From a virus, in IMG/VR virus record IMGVR_UViG_3300027722_000142, positions 1 through 30,500 of that record: a stretch of DNA of 30,500 nucleotides; one strand, given 5' to 3'. Each line of letters begins with the position of its first letter. Within the stretch, counting starts at the first letter, position 1. A program made the translations under genes and the position numbers. Shown piece after piece: positions 6,451-13,190 of this stretch. The notes beneath the pieces were generated by a model that was given only the letters and a program-made list of their open reading frames with translations, was not told the origin of the DNA and searched no databases.

Positions 6451-6755
6451 GTGGCCTCCAATGCTGTGATGTATGCCGCAAGCAAAGCAGCGGCGGGTGA
6501 ATCCCCCTCCAGCTCTGACAATTTTCTCGTTCCGCCCCAACCATCGACTATATCTTCAATTACTGCCCTATTTCGCTCTTGGTTGAATAGGATGATTCCT
6601 TGCCAGCCCTTCGCGCTAATCGCTTCCTGCAAAACCGCCTGTAACCAAGCCATCTTTTGCCTTTCGCTGTAATCGTAGATATATGCAGGCGATGATATAT
6701 ATTTTTCATAGGTGGTCGGGTCTGCCACCTTCAAGCGGTCCAAGTCTGCTTTCAT
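6438..6755 (-). CDS. 105-aa hypothetical protein
   Basis: Starts at ATG 6755 in an ATGA overlap. Mostly helical with Trp/Tyr-rich centre (YIYDYSERQKMAWLQAVLQ) and GWQGIILFNQERN. No known domain seen. Central member of the minus-strand operon. Confidence 0.65.
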   Translation of the reverse strand: MKADLDRLKVADPTTYEKYISSPAYIYDYSERQKMAWLQAVLQEAISAKGWQGIILFNQERNRAVIEDIVDGWGGTRKLSELEGDSPAAALLAAYITALEATCQK

Positions 6756-6907
6756 CTGTCGAGCACCGCCTCCTCTGAAAATTTGTAGTCGGAAATCTCC
6801 ACTTCGGCCCTATCGAAATAACCACAATTCATGCCAACACAATCACATTCTTCCTTGCCCCGCCCGCACCGATTGCCTGTCATGCTGAGGCAGATTATCG
6901 CTCTCAT
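6752..6907 (-). CDS. 51-aa Cys-rich protein
   Basis: Cys at positions 6, 14, 21, 23 and 28, the core reading GNRCGRGKEECDCVGMNCGY, a likely small metal-binding knuckle. Joined to both neighbours by ATGA overlaps. Function unknown. Confidence 0.6.
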   Translation of the reverse strand: MRAIICLSMTGNRCGRGKEECDCVGMNCGYFDRAEVEISDYKFSEEAVLDR

Positions 6908-7071
6908 GTGCCGTCCTCCTCCTCTTCTTCATATAGAATATACCCCCTCATATCCCCTTTGAACGTTGTGTCTTCTCGGACAAAATTACAAAATATCCGC
7001 AAAAGCTTTTCCGCCTGGACCGTGCCGTACTGCTCCACATCCAGCTCGATTACTGCGGTCAGTGCCTTCAT
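6904..7071 (-). CDS. 55-aa hypothetical protein with acidic tail
   Basis: ATG 7071 with GGAGG upstream and ATGA overlap at both ends. Begins MKALTAVIELDVEQYGTVQ and ends in YILYEEEEEDGT. The acidic tail could mimic DNA or bind basic proteins, which is speculation. Confidence 0.6.
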   Translation of the reverse strand: MKALTAVIELDVEQYGTVQAEKLLRIFCNFVREDTTFKGDMRGYILYEEEEEDGT

Positions 7072-7256
7072 GGGTAGCCCTCCAATATTTCATGCAGTTT
7101 TTCCGGCGGCATCGATTTGGCACATTTGCTGTAATGATCGCCCACAATCTCCACATACACCGTTGTGGTTTTACGTCGGGATGAAATTCTTTCACCACAT
7201 ATCGGGCAAATGAATATTCCATTTTTTTCGAAGCGGTCAATGGTTACTACCCTCAT
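7068..7256 (-). CDS. 62-aa protein with zinc knuckle
   Basis: CPICGER near residue 17 gives one CxxC; a later C (KCAKSMP) and H residues could complete a zinc site. The remainder (TTTVYVEIVGDHYSKCA) is beta-rich. ATGA overlaps at both ends. Confidence 0.6.
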   Translation of the reverse strand: MRVVTIDRFEKNGIFICPICGERISSRRKTTTVYVEIVGDHYSKCAKSMPPEKLHEILEGYP

Positions 7257-7519
7257 GCTTGTCCCTCTCGTATCTTGGTTAAGGCGGCTTGTGCCTCATC
7301 ATCGCTGCCCGTCGCGTTAAAGACCATATCCACATATGCCGCTTCCAGTCTCTTCTTCTCTCTGGCATGATCTCTGATTAATATTCGATATCGATCTTTC
7401 AATGTGCATATTCGATTCAGATTAGATCGAAGGCTGGCAATTTCAGCATCCTTGGTGGCGAGTTGCTTTCTCATACCCCCTATTACGTTGTCCTGATAAT
7501 CAGCGAAATCGTCACTCAT
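7253..7519 (-). CDS. 88-aa coiled-coil protein
   Basis: Long heptad-like helix from about residue 15 to 60 (MRKQLATKDAEIASLRSNLN, then RDHAREKKRLEAAYVDM). No catalytic motif. Probably a dimer or a scaffold for the neighbouring small proteins. ATGA overlaps at both ends. Confidence 0.6.
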   Translation of the reverse strand: MSDDFADYQDNVIGGMRKQLATKDAEIASLRSNLNRICTLKDRYRILIRDHAREKKRLEAAYVDMVFNATGSDDEAQAALTKIREGQA

Positions 7520-7806
7520 TGCATGTCCTCTCCAAAAATCACAGGCATCTCGCGGACCAATTCCTCGATTGCCGCCCTTCTCCGTGCATCATTATAGCAA
7601 CTTGGCGCGGTTGGCATTAGCCGATATTGCTTTTCGATGAGTGCAGCTTTTAGTGCGGCAATCTGCTTATCCTGCTCATCAACATGAGCAAGTATCGGCT
7701 TATATAGTTTAAATAAAATACATTGCTCACAAAAGGCATTATGTCTTAGTGGGTCTTCTAAATGCGCCACAAGTGCTCGCGCGGCGGTCAATTCATCAGC
7801 ATTCAT
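7516..7806 (-). CDS. 96-aa helical protein
   Basis: ATG 7806 overlaps the preceding stop, so it is preferred to a longer frame beginning at 7857. Contains FCEQCILFKLYKPIL, with one CxxC, and a helix VDEQDKQIAALKAALIEKQ. The C-terminal part reads RRRAAIEELVREMPVIFGED. No family recognised. Confidence 0.6.
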   Translation of the reverse strand: MNADELTAARALVAHLEDPLRHNAFCEQCILFKLYKPILAHVDEQDKQIAALKAALIEKQYRLMPTAPSCYNDARRRAAIEELVREMPVIFGEDMQ

Positions 7807-8120
7807 TCCTTCGCCTCTTCCATTCTTGCTGCCATCGCTTGATAGCGGCGCAAGCATGTGATTGTGTTGTCAAATCGTTCATGGTCATCAACAAAATATC
7901 CCATGCCGGTATTGATCGAATCTAGCGCATCAATTGCATCATCTATAAGCGACATATCGCCTGCCCGGAACTCTCCCAGGACATCAAGGAGGTCGGTGGC
8001 AGCATTCAGCATCCCGCAAACATACTGATATTCTGGATGGTCGCTCGTAAATGTGCCGGGGATGTCTTTTGCTGCCAGTTCTTTGAGCCGGGTCACGGTT
8101 TCGCTTAGGGATTCTGTCAT
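7803..8120 (-). CDS. 105-aa helical protein
   Basis: Residues 1-20 (MTESLSETVTRLKELAAKDI) and ATDLLDVLGEFRAGDMSLID are amphipathic helices. Acidic overall. ATGA overlaps at both ends. Unknown function. Confidence 0.6.
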   Translation of the reverse strand: MTESLSETVTRLKELAAKDIPGTFTSDHPEYQYVCGMLNAATDLLDVLGEFRAGDMSLIDDAIDALDSINTGMGYFVDDHERFDNTITCLRRYQAMAARMEEAKE

Positions 8121-8293
8121 GCTTTGTGCTCCTGGTACTTGATTTCCGTCAAAATCTGATCTATATCTATCAGCATCTTGGTAGTTTCTTGTCTCAGCGT
8201 TGCCAAATCGCGACCATTGACCGCCGCGACGGCAGCATTTCGCTCTCTGAAGATCTCAGATAGCAGGTTACGAAACATCTCGATATTCTTCAT
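8117..8293 (-). CDS. 58-aa helical protein
   Basis: ATG 8293 overlaps the stop of the zinc-ribbon gene (ATGA) and is preceded by GGAGAAG. The chain (MFRNLLSEIFRERNAAVAAV, then LRQETTKMLIDIDQILTEI) is two amphipathic helices. An upstream in-frame start at 8347 would overlap the zinc-ribbon gene fully and is unlikely. Confidence 0.6.
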   Translation of the reverse strand: MKNIEMFRNLLSEIFRERNAAVAAVNGRDLATLRQETTKMLIDIDQILTEIKYQEHKA

Positions 8294-8412
8294 GTTTTCT
8301 TCTCCCGTATTCCTTTCTTCCATTTCTTGCTTCCACAATCCGGGCACCGCTTCGGGTCTTCCACCCTAGGAAACCAGCGATAGTGGCATAGTTTGCATTC
8401 TTTCGCCTTCAT
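8290..8412 (-). CDS. 40-aa zinc-ribbon protein, first gene of minus operon
   Basis: Pattern CKLCHYRWFPRVEDPKRCPD plus C, i.e. CxxC...W.PR...CPxC, a compact zinc ribbon, with a Lys-rich tail (KKWKKGIREKK). It is clearly related to the 40-aa protein at 15947-16069. First gene after the minus-strand promoter. Possibly binds nucleic acid or RNA polymerase; function unknown. Confidence 0.65.
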   Translation of the reverse strand: MKAKECKLCHYRWFPRVEDPKRCPDCGSKKWKKGIREKKT

Positions 8413-8441
8413 ATATTATCTTTCGATTGTACTTCATGCTA

Positions 8442-8490
8442 CTTATAATTTTCCATCATGAAGGCGGATCGCCAAGCGAAAACTATATAA
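8442..8490. promoter_or_regulatory. Divergent promoters
   Basis: For the minus operon, a TATA element (ATTATAAG on the minus strand, 8442-8449) lies about 34 bases before ATG 8412, giving a very short leader. For the plus strand, CTATATAA (8483-8490) lies about 55 bases before ATG 8545. Confidence 0.55.
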
Positions 8491-8512
8491 ACCAATACGT
8501 GCATAGTAGATG

Positions 8513-8534
8513 TGCCGACATACCCCGGCAGGAG
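8513..8534 (+). promoter_or_regulatory. Leader stem-loop next to GGAG
   Basis: TGCCG (8513-8517) pairs with CGGCA (8526-8530); the loop contains ATACCC. GGAG follows directly (8531-8534), then TGTACCAAG and the ATG at 8545. The same order of parts appears before 16417. Confidence 0.45.
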
Positions 8535-8544
8535 ATGTACCAAG

Positions 8545-8727
8545 ATGCTTACAGAACAATCAGCTTTAAGCCATGCTTGCTACGAGCAGGGCAAATATCG
8601 CTATGCTGAAGATGGAATCACAATTCTCAATGAAGCCGGCGAGCCTGCCAAAACGGGAAATATCATTCTCCGGCACCCGGCCACCGGCTACCCATTGGTT
8701 CGTTTCGGTGACAAGGGGGCGGTTTAA
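8545..8727 (+). CDS. 60-aa beta-rich hypothetical protein
   Basis: Start set by GGAGATGTACCAAG-ATG. Residues 25-60 (GITILNEAGEPAKTGNIILR, then HPATGYPLVRFGDKG) look beta-stranded. After its TAA (8725-8727) the same frame continues directly as a zinc-binding sequence, so the gene may be the front half of a longer or formerly longer protein. Confidence 0.55.
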   Translation: MLTEQSALSHACYEQGKYRYAEDGITILNEAGEPAKTGNIILRHPATGYPLVRFGDKGAV

Positions 8728-8934
8728 ATCGGCGACAGTTTCAGATACTGTTTATCATGCGAACAGGTCACCCGGTGGCACAAATTTTGGCGAAACGGTG
8801 GGCATTCAATTTGCAAAAAGTGCGGGAAAACGTCCCTTTGGGCAGTCAAGGAACCTCTCTGGCCTGCCAAAATCGAGGAGCATAGGCAGGAGCTTCGGTT
8901 CCTCATGGGATACGTTGGCCCGATTCATGTGTAG
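8728..8934 (+). CDS. Zinc-finger protein without a normal start codon
   Basis: 68 codons directly after and in frame with the TAA of the gene before. It contains CLSCEQVTRWHKFW, then HSICKKCGKTSLW: two CxxC pairs spaced like a zinc ribbon, then a helix (AKIEEHRQELRFLMGYV). The only ATG lies near the end. Either translation starts at the ATC at 8728 (GGGGGCGG lies five bases upstream), or the TAA is read through, or this is a gene split by a nonsense mutation. Confidence 0.5.
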   Translation: MGDSFRYCLSCEQVTRWHKFWRNGGHSICKKCGKTSLWAVKEPLWPAKIEEHRQELRFLMGYVGPIHV

Positions 8935-8942
8935 GTGGTTAA

Positions 8943-9086
8943 ATGGCGACAAAAACATGCCGATGGCATACAAGCGGCAATGAGAACATGCCGCATAACT
9001 ACTGCAATAATCGGAACGTGACGACCGGCATATGCATCTGCACCACCTTACAAGAACAGTTCTGCAAGTACAAAGAAGCGGTCTAA
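8943..9086 (+). CDS. 47-aa Cys-rich protein
   Basis: ATG 8943 follows TAGGTGGTTAA. Six Cys/His-type ligands are spread over the chain (TCRWH, NYCNN, GICICTT, EQFCKY). Likely a small metal-binding protein; no family recognised. Confidence 0.5.
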   Translation: MATKTCRWHTSGNENMPHNYCNNRNVTTGICICTTLQEQFCKYKEAV

Positions 9087-9273
9087 GGCAATGTGCCGGT
9101 GCGATTCCGGCAGCCGCACTTGCCGGGTTTGCCTCCCTTCACCCCCGAAGATCAGTTGCCCGGCAATAATCCCCATGTCGGTAATGGATTGCATGGTCGA
9201 CCGAAAGACCTTCACAACTTACCATGCGCCGATTCGATCTCGGCCCGACACTTTCCGCAAGGAGCGTACCAAA

Positions 9274-9426
9274 ATGGAAGACTTAGCAGAACTCAAAATG
9301 CAGTCCATGAAGCTGGCAATGGAGATAAGCGATCTCCTGTTACAATGGCGAAAGGATCACTCGGAGATCTTGGATAGAAAGTCAGCAATCGATATCCAGA
9401 TAATGGAATTGGAAGAGGAGGCTTGA
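9274..9426 (+). CDS. 50-aa helical protein upstream of the annealing protein
   Basis: Start fixed by AAGGAGCGTACCAAA-ATG. The whole chain is a charged helix (ELKMQSMKLAMEISDLLLQW, then RKSAIDIQIMELEEEA). An in-frame ATG at 9091 would add 61 residues with a Cys-rich start, but lacks a ribosome site. It ends three bases before the next ATG, so the two genes are probably co-translated. Possible accessory factor for recombination. Confidence 0.55.
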   Translation: MEDLAELKMQSMKLAMEISDLLLQWRKDHSEILDRKSAIDIQIMELEEEA

Positions 9427-9428
9427 AC

Positions 9429-10295
9429 ATGGCAGCCAAGCCCATAGACATCTCGGAAATCGAGAGAGCCGTCCGAGAGACAGGCTACTCATACATCAAG
9501 CCAGGGCCTGAACTATTCGAGGTCGAGCTTCCAGATGGCACCAAAGCCACTGTAGGGCTCAAGGATGGCAAGATCGATTGTCCAAGGAGTAAAGATCTCA
9601 AAGAGAAGGTATCTCTGCTTATAGCCGATATTAGGGCCGGTATGGGGCAAGTGCCCGCTATAATGGGTGATGAGAAGACCAAGATCATGGGACTCATGCA
9701 GCAAGTGCCCGGATTCATGCCGGAGATCTCCATAGAGATGATAGCCAATCTGGTGCATTGCCCCGACGCAACCGCCGAAGACCTCATGATGCTTGCTGTT
9801 ACCGCCAAGAACATCGGGGCGAATCCGTTCCTGCCCGGTGAGATCTTCCTTATCAAGCCAAAGCAGCGAGACGATGGCAGCCAGCCGCCCGCCTATACGG
9901 TGATTGGTCAAACCTTGGTGGCTAAGAAGCTGTCTAATGCGCCTGGATTCTCCAAGGCCATCCGGGGTATTATCGTAGAATCAAAAGAGGGCGTCATATC
10001 CTTCAAGCAAGGCAATTACTACAATCCAAAGAGAGAAGAGCTAACCGGCGCGTGGTGCGAGATTCACTACGAAGATGGGCGAGTAATTCGCAAGGAGATG
10101 CCATTATGTGAGATCGCAGGTAAAACGTCCAACTGGACAAAGATGCCGGGACTCATGGCAGCCAAGGTGGTCTTTATGATGGCTGCCAGAGAGGCCGAAC
10201 CCAACCTCATGGGCGGATGCTACGACATTGATGAGATGGGTGGCCAGATCAAGATGGACGAAAGCAAGGAGATCAAGATGGGGGTCTCTGCATAA
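9429..10295 (+). CDS. RecT/Bet-like single-strand annealing protein
   Basis: 288 residues. The centre (ATAEDLMMLAVTAKNIGANP then FLPGEIFLIKPK, PAYTVIGQTLVAKKLSNAPG) matches the Bet/RecT pattern in which 'lGlnPf..eiylik' leads to a beta strand and 'R..a....g.'. The C-terminal WTKMPGLMAAKVVFMMAARE also fits. These proteins coat single strands and anneal complementary DNA in viral recombination. ATG 9429 has GGAGG at 9416-9420; TTG 9423 is less likely. The PD-(D/E)XK and XPF-like nucleases downstream are likely partners. A usual exonuclease partner (Exo or RecE) is not next to it. Confidence 0.75.
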   Translation: MAAKPIDISEIERAVRETGYSYIKPGPELFEVELPDGTKATVGLKDGKIDCPRSKDLKEKVSLLIADIRAGMGQVPAIMGDEKTKIMGLMQQVPGFMPEISIEMIANLVHCPDATAEDLMMLAVTAKNIGANPFLPGEIFLIKPKQRDDGSQPPAYTVIGQTLVAKKLSNAPGFSKAIRGIIVESKEGVISFKQGNYYNPKREELTGAWCEIHYEDGRVIRKEMPLCEIAGKTSNWTKMPGLMAAKVVFMMAAREAEPNLMGGCYDIDEMGGQIKMDESKEIKMGVSA

Positions 10296-10313
10296 TACCT
10301 CCTTGCCCCCATC
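10277..10313 (+). terminator. Hairpin at the end of the annealing-protein gene
   Basis: GATGGGGG (10277-10284) is exactly inverted at 10306-10313 (CCCCCATC), spanning the stop codon at 10293-10295. No T run follows, so it may be an RNA-stability or attenuation structure rather than a full terminator. Confidence 0.4.
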
Positions 10314-10366
10314 GGTCCACCCCTGCCAATCCCAGGGAGTTCAAATGCAATCTGAAGAAGATTATC

Positions 10367-10429
10367 ATGACATATGCAGAGGCAGATAAACAGTGCAATA
10401 AATGTGAGGAGGTTACATGCAATCTTTAA
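10367..10429 (+). CDS. 20-aa micro-ORF with CxxC
   Basis: Short frame MTYAEADKQCNKCEEVTCNL overlapping the start of the membrane protein gene. Three Cys residues, in keeping with other mini-proteins here, but no clear ribosome site. Low confidence; it could be a coupling leader. Confidence 0.25.
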   Translation: MTYAEADKQCNKCEEVTCNL

Positions 10430-10563
10430 TTTCGTTTATGGCCCTCATAGTGTTTTATGTGGGCTTCGCCGGATTTGTCCGAGCGGGCAAATGGTACTTT
10501 AGATTAATAGCATGCACGGGATCAATGACTGCCTTCCAATATCTGATCGGGGAACTTGCATGA
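10417..10563 (+). CDS. 48-aa membrane protein
   Basis: ATG 10417 follows GAGGAGGTTAC, a strong ribosome site. Two hydrophobic segments (LISFMALIVFYVGFAGFV and LIACTGSMTAFQYLIG) separated by a basic turn RAGKWYFR fit a two-pass hairpin. Holin-like by size and topology, but not proven. Coupled to the next gene by ATGA. Confidence 0.6.
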   Translation: MQSLISFMALIVFYVGFAGFVRAGKWYFRLIACTGSMTAFQYLIGELA

Positions 10564-10676
10564 AGCAATCCCCGCCCAAACCCAAGCACTCAGATACCTA
10601 CATCCACCAGCGACTTGTGCCCGCATATCGCCGGGAAGACTTCGATGGCAGCGAGCCCGTGGGAGTGGAAGAATGA
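10560..10676 (+). CDS. 38-aa hypothetical protein
   Basis: ATGA-coupled at both ends. Basic, Pro-rich N terminus (MKQSPPKPKHSDTY) and acidic C terminus. No family recognised. Confidence 0.45.
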   Translation: MKQSPPKPKHSDTYIHQRLVPAYRREDFDGSEPVGVEE

Positions 10677-10813
10677 AACCGATGCCCGTTCATGCAATAA
10701 TATGTGATTGCGGCGTAGTTATCACCTTCCCGGTTTCCTGGGAATTTGTAAGATGTTCTGACTGCAAAGCAGGATATCGAAAGTATGGCGATGATTATGC
10801 GAGGATAGAATGA
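10673..10813 (+). CDS. 46-aa zinc-ribbon protein
   Basis: CDCG at 11-14 and CSDC at 28-31 with beta strands between (VVITFPVSWEFVR) make a typical four-Cys zinc ribbon. ATGA-coupled to both neighbours. Function unknown. Confidence 0.6.
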   Translation: MKPMPVHAIICDCGVVITFPVSWEFVRCSDCKAGYRKYGDDYARIE

Positions 10814-11007
10814 CTGCCGAAGGAAGTGGAAGAATGATCACTATAAAAATATATCCTGACGGCGATCAAATATGCGCGTGTATAGGCGATATGCCCAATG
10901 AAGATGCTTGCGGATTTGGAGACAATATCATTCAGGCTCTTATATCGCTATCATACGACATGATGACAAAAGCAGAAGACGGTCATGAATGGGGTATGCC
11001 TCTATGA
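10810..11007 (+). CDS. 65-aa hypothetical protein
   Basis: ATG 10810 overlaps the preceding stop with GAGGA upstream. A second ATG at 10834 sits in the context AGTGGAAGAATGA, the same as that of the gene at 10673, and would give 57 residues. The core (ITIKIYPDGDQICACIG, then GFGDNIIQALISLSYDM) looks like a small beta-beta-alpha fold similar in shape to HicB-type partial domains, but this is only a resemblance. Confidence 0.5.
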   Translation: MTAEGSGRMITIKIYPDGDQICACIGDMPNEDACGFGDNIIQALISLSYDMMTKAEDGHEWGMPL

Positions 11008-11126
11008 GCCTACAAGCAGCACCCACCCAATCGGCCATGTCCCAACGCAAGCGATCTAAGCTCATTGAGGACGCCCTGGTAGATATCGCAGAAGATCAGG
11101 AGAATAGGAAAGATGATCAATGCTGA
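11004..11126 (+). CDS. 40-aa hypothetical protein
   Basis: ATGA-coupled to the gene before. Residues 12-36 (MSQRKRSKLIEDALVDIAED) form a basic-then-acidic helix. Unknown function. Confidence 0.45.
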   Translation: MSLQAAPTQSAMSQRKRSKLIEDALVDIAEDQENRKDDQC

Positions 11127-11217
11127 TGAATGGATGTATTTCATTTTGTCGCGTGCCGGAAAGGTAAGTGATGATGAAATGGAAGAAGCATTCGACGAAT
11201 GGCAGGCGGAAAGATGA
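11113..11217 (+). CDS. 34-aa hypothetical protein
   Basis: ATG 11113 has GGAGAATAGG upstream and overlaps the previous gene by 14 bases. Acidic helical chain (SDDEMEEAFDEWQAER). ATGA-coupled to the next gene. Confidence 0.4.
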   Translation: MINADEWMYFILSRAGKVSDDEMEEAFDEWQAER

Positions 11218-11354
11218 AGATCGCCGCTGATGCCCCCTGCAAACATGCCACACCCTCCGGCAAAGGATGGGACGAATGCGATAAGGGCTATCCATGTACG
11301 GGCAGCTTTGCAGATGTGATGTTTAGCCCGCAGGAGATGGATTGCTATGAATGA
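11214..11354 (+). CDS. 46-aa Cys-containing protein
   Basis: ATGA-coupled start. Cys/His pattern CKH, C, C, C (APCKHATPSGKGWDECDKGY, PCTG, DCYE) could hold one zinc. It overlaps the start of the nuclease gene by eight bases. Confidence 0.5.
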   Translation: MKIAADAPCKHATPSGKGWDECDKGYPCTGSFADVMFSPQEMDCYE

Positions 11355-12000
11355 ACGCATTTCTGTCATCTGCCACCCAAACGAAAAGCAAACTTCCGAG
11401 TCGGTTGATCCATATGCATACGACGGATGGGAAACGCAAAAAAAATGCGGACGCTGTGGGAAGGTGCTACCATTTAAATTCTTTAATAAGGCCAATAAAG
11501 GCAAATACCGGTTGCAATCGTGGTGCATTAAATGCAATGCAGAGAATGCGTTTGATTGGAGCCATAGAACCGGTAGGAAAATATCTATGGACCAAAATCA
11601 AAAATGTTCAAGTTATCTCGGGGTTCATATAGCAGAAAGCATACTTTCCAGATATTTCAAAGGCATACAGCGAATGCCATATGGTCATAAAGGATATGAC
11701 TATATATGTTCAAAGGGATATAAAATAGATGTAAAGAGCGGATGTATGCGTTATAGGGGTCCTTACAAATATTGGGCATTTTCTGTCTGGAAAAACAAAA
11801 TGCCTGATTATTACATGTTCTTAGCATTTGATAATCGCGATAAACTCAACCCAGAACATATCTGGCTTATTCCCGGCGCGGTTGTCAATAACCGGGATTG
11901 CATAACAGTGTCATATAATCGTCTTAAGGATTGGTCGGAATACGAACGCCCCATAAACAAGGTAATCGAATGCTGCGATTCAATGAAGGTGGTTGCGTGA
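11347..12000 (+). CDS. Zinc-finger PD-(D/E)XK-like endonuclease
   Basis: 217 residues. N-terminal zinc finger CGRC (about 34-37) with CIKC (about 60-63) and the KFFNKANKGKY block often seen next to phage and homing nucleases. Then a core with E in AESILSRYF, D in GYDYICSKGYKIDVKSG, giving D...D-V-K like the PD-(D/E)XK active site, followed by a beta strand YWAFSVW. Probably cuts DNA in recombination, repair or host takeover. The gene is richer in A/T than its neighbours, which hints at separate origin. Its TGA overlaps the next start as GTGA. Confidence 0.6.
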   Translation: MNERISVICHPNEKQTSESVDPYAYDGWETQKKCGRCGKVLPFKFFNKANKGKYRLQSWCIKCNAENAFDWSHRTGRKISMDQNQKCSSYLGVHIAESILSRYFKGIQRMPYGHKGYDYICSKGYKIDVKSGCMRYRGPYKYWAFSVWKNKMPDYYMFLAFDNRDKLNPEHIWLIPGAVVNNRDCITVSYNRLKDWSEYERPINKVIECCDSMKVVA

Positions 12001-12731
12001 ATCCACCCATTTTATTGTCCCTGTCAAACAACGAGAATAACACACCCGATCGGGTCAAAGACCTCGTTAAAGCAATCGAGTCTTTCAAGGGACAGATCGT
12101 GAGAATATCGGATGATCCGAAACAACCGGCTGATATCTGCATGAAAACGCGAGATAAACAAATATTCATCGAGGTCAAGGATACCAAACAGGCCGGAAAG
12201 GTATCTAATGATATTTGGGGATCGATGCAGGGCCATTTCGGGGATCAGCTTGTTAAGTTACTGGATGAGTCATCAGAGGCGTTTGTCATAGTGCTGGCAA
12301 CTTACCCAGAATGCCTCCAAGAAGTGCCACAGTTTACTCGGCAGGGGGATCATACCAAATGGGCAGGGAAAGCTCTCCAGGAGTCAAATAAGACCACTCT
12401 ACGGGCATTGAATGCCGATGCCTTTGGCTCTTGCATTCCTGTAATCTACCTGTCTAAGGACCGGGTACTGAGTTTCAAGGAAGCTCTGAGTTATGGGAAG
12501 GCCCGGCTCCTGGGCGCAAATCCCTTCCAATGGACCAGCCCACACAAAGGAAAGGCAGGGAAGATATCGGCGCTCACCAAGGCGCGGGGCATTGGCGTCA
12601 AGAACTCTGAGGCTCTGTTAGGGCACTTCGGGTCAATCAAGAATATTGCCCTGGCCGGATACGAGGATCTCTTGAAATGTCCGGGAATAGGGCCTGAAAG
12701 GGCGATTGCGGTTATGGAGTTGCTGGCATGA
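11997..12731 (+). CDS. XPF/Hef-like structure-specific nuclease with HhH motifs
   Basis: 244 residues from GTG 11997, which overlaps the preceding stop; ATG 11970 is an alternative. The nuclease part has PADICM (D46) and IFIEVKDTKQ (E59, K61, D62), a variant of the ERCC4 'GD...ERK..D' active site with V in place of R. The C-terminal 55 residues (KARGIGVKNSEALLGHFGSI and LLKCPGIGPERAIAVMELL) are a helix-hairpin-helix pair for binding DNA. Such enzymes cut forked or flapped DNA; no helicase part is present. Neighbours point to a recombination module. Confidence 0.75.
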   Translation: MNPPILLSLSNNENNTPDRVKDLVKAIESFKGQIVRISDDPKQPADICMKTRDKQIFIEVKDTKQAGKVSNDIWGSMQGHFGDQLVKLLDESSEAFVIVLATYPECLQEVPQFTRQGDHTKWAGKALQESNKTTLRALNADAFGSCIPVIYLSKDRVLSFKEALSYGKARLLGANPFQWTSPHKGKAGKISALTKARGIGVKNSEALLGHFGSIKNIALAGYEDLLKCPGIGPERAIAVMELLA

Positions 12732-12850
12732 TCCGCATATCCCGTCCCTGGCCACCAATCCATATCAGGATGCCTATTCACCCTCGCCGGTGGATCGAAG
12801 ATGTCCGGATTGTGAAAGCGAAATATAAGGAGCAGAAACATGAAGATTAA
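12728..12850 (+). CDS. 40-aa basic protein
   Basis: ATGA-coupled to the nuclease. Rich in Arg, Ile and Pro (SRPWPPIHIRMPIHPRRW). Overlaps the next gene by 11 bases. Function unknown; may be a translation-coupling ORF. Confidence 0.4.
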   Translation: MIRISRPWPPIHIRMPIHPRRWIEDVRIVKAKYKEQKHED

Positions 12851-12980
12851 TCGCTTAAATTTCATATTGGGTATTCTGTGCATATCCATATCGATGACCG
12901 GTACCGGAAACCCGATTTTAGCTTTGGCGCTCGGATTAATGAATTTGTCAATTTTCGTATTGACTGAGGCAATGGAATGA
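12840..12980 (+). CDS. 46-aa membrane protein
   Basis: ATG 12840 follows AAGGAGCAGAAAC. Two hydrophobic segments (FILGILCISISM and ILALALGLMNLSIFVL) with a Gly/Asn turn fit a helical hairpin. Similar in size to the membrane proteins at 10417 and 16089. Confidence 0.55.
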   Translation: MKINRLNFILGILCISISMTGTGNPILALALGLMNLSIFVLTEAME

Positions 12981-13183
12981 TCCTAGCCAAAGATCTCTCT
13001 CCCGATGCACAATTTGCCTTTGCCATCTTCCAATGCAAGGAGCGAGCCCGGCACTTGAAAGATGTAGCAAACATTGAGGCCGATCTGGAAAGGCTGCGGG
13101 CAATGGGTGTAGATGTGGATTTGGCCGCAAAGGTGGATTGGGGATTTGTGACCACGGAAGATACCCCCTTAGGATTTGCCTAA
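12977..13183 (+). CDS. 68-aa hypothetical protein
   Basis: ATGA-coupled start. Helical (DAQFAFAIFQCKERARHLKD, then NIEADLERLRAMGVDVDLA). Last gene before the operator palindrome. No family recognised. Confidence 0.55.
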   Translation: MILAKDLSPDAQFAFAIFQCKERARHLKDVANIEADLERLRAMGVDVDLAAKVDWGFVTTEDTPLGFA

Positions 13184-13190
13184 TACCGAA

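Noticed and set aside
8573-8983. 136-aa plus-strand ORF
   Set aside because: Composition (Ser/Arg/Pro-rich, no motif) is that of a shifted frame; the 8545 and 8728 frames carry clear protein signals over the same bases.
9091-9426. 111-aa version of the 9274 gene, beginning with Cys-rich MCRCDSGSRTC
   Set aside because: No ribosome site at 9091, while 9274 has the standard GGAG..TACCAAA-ATG context; kept only as an alternative start.
11010-11537. 175-aa minus-strand ORF
   Set aside because: Overlaps several coupled plus-strand genes including the nuclease; no ribosome site and no motif.
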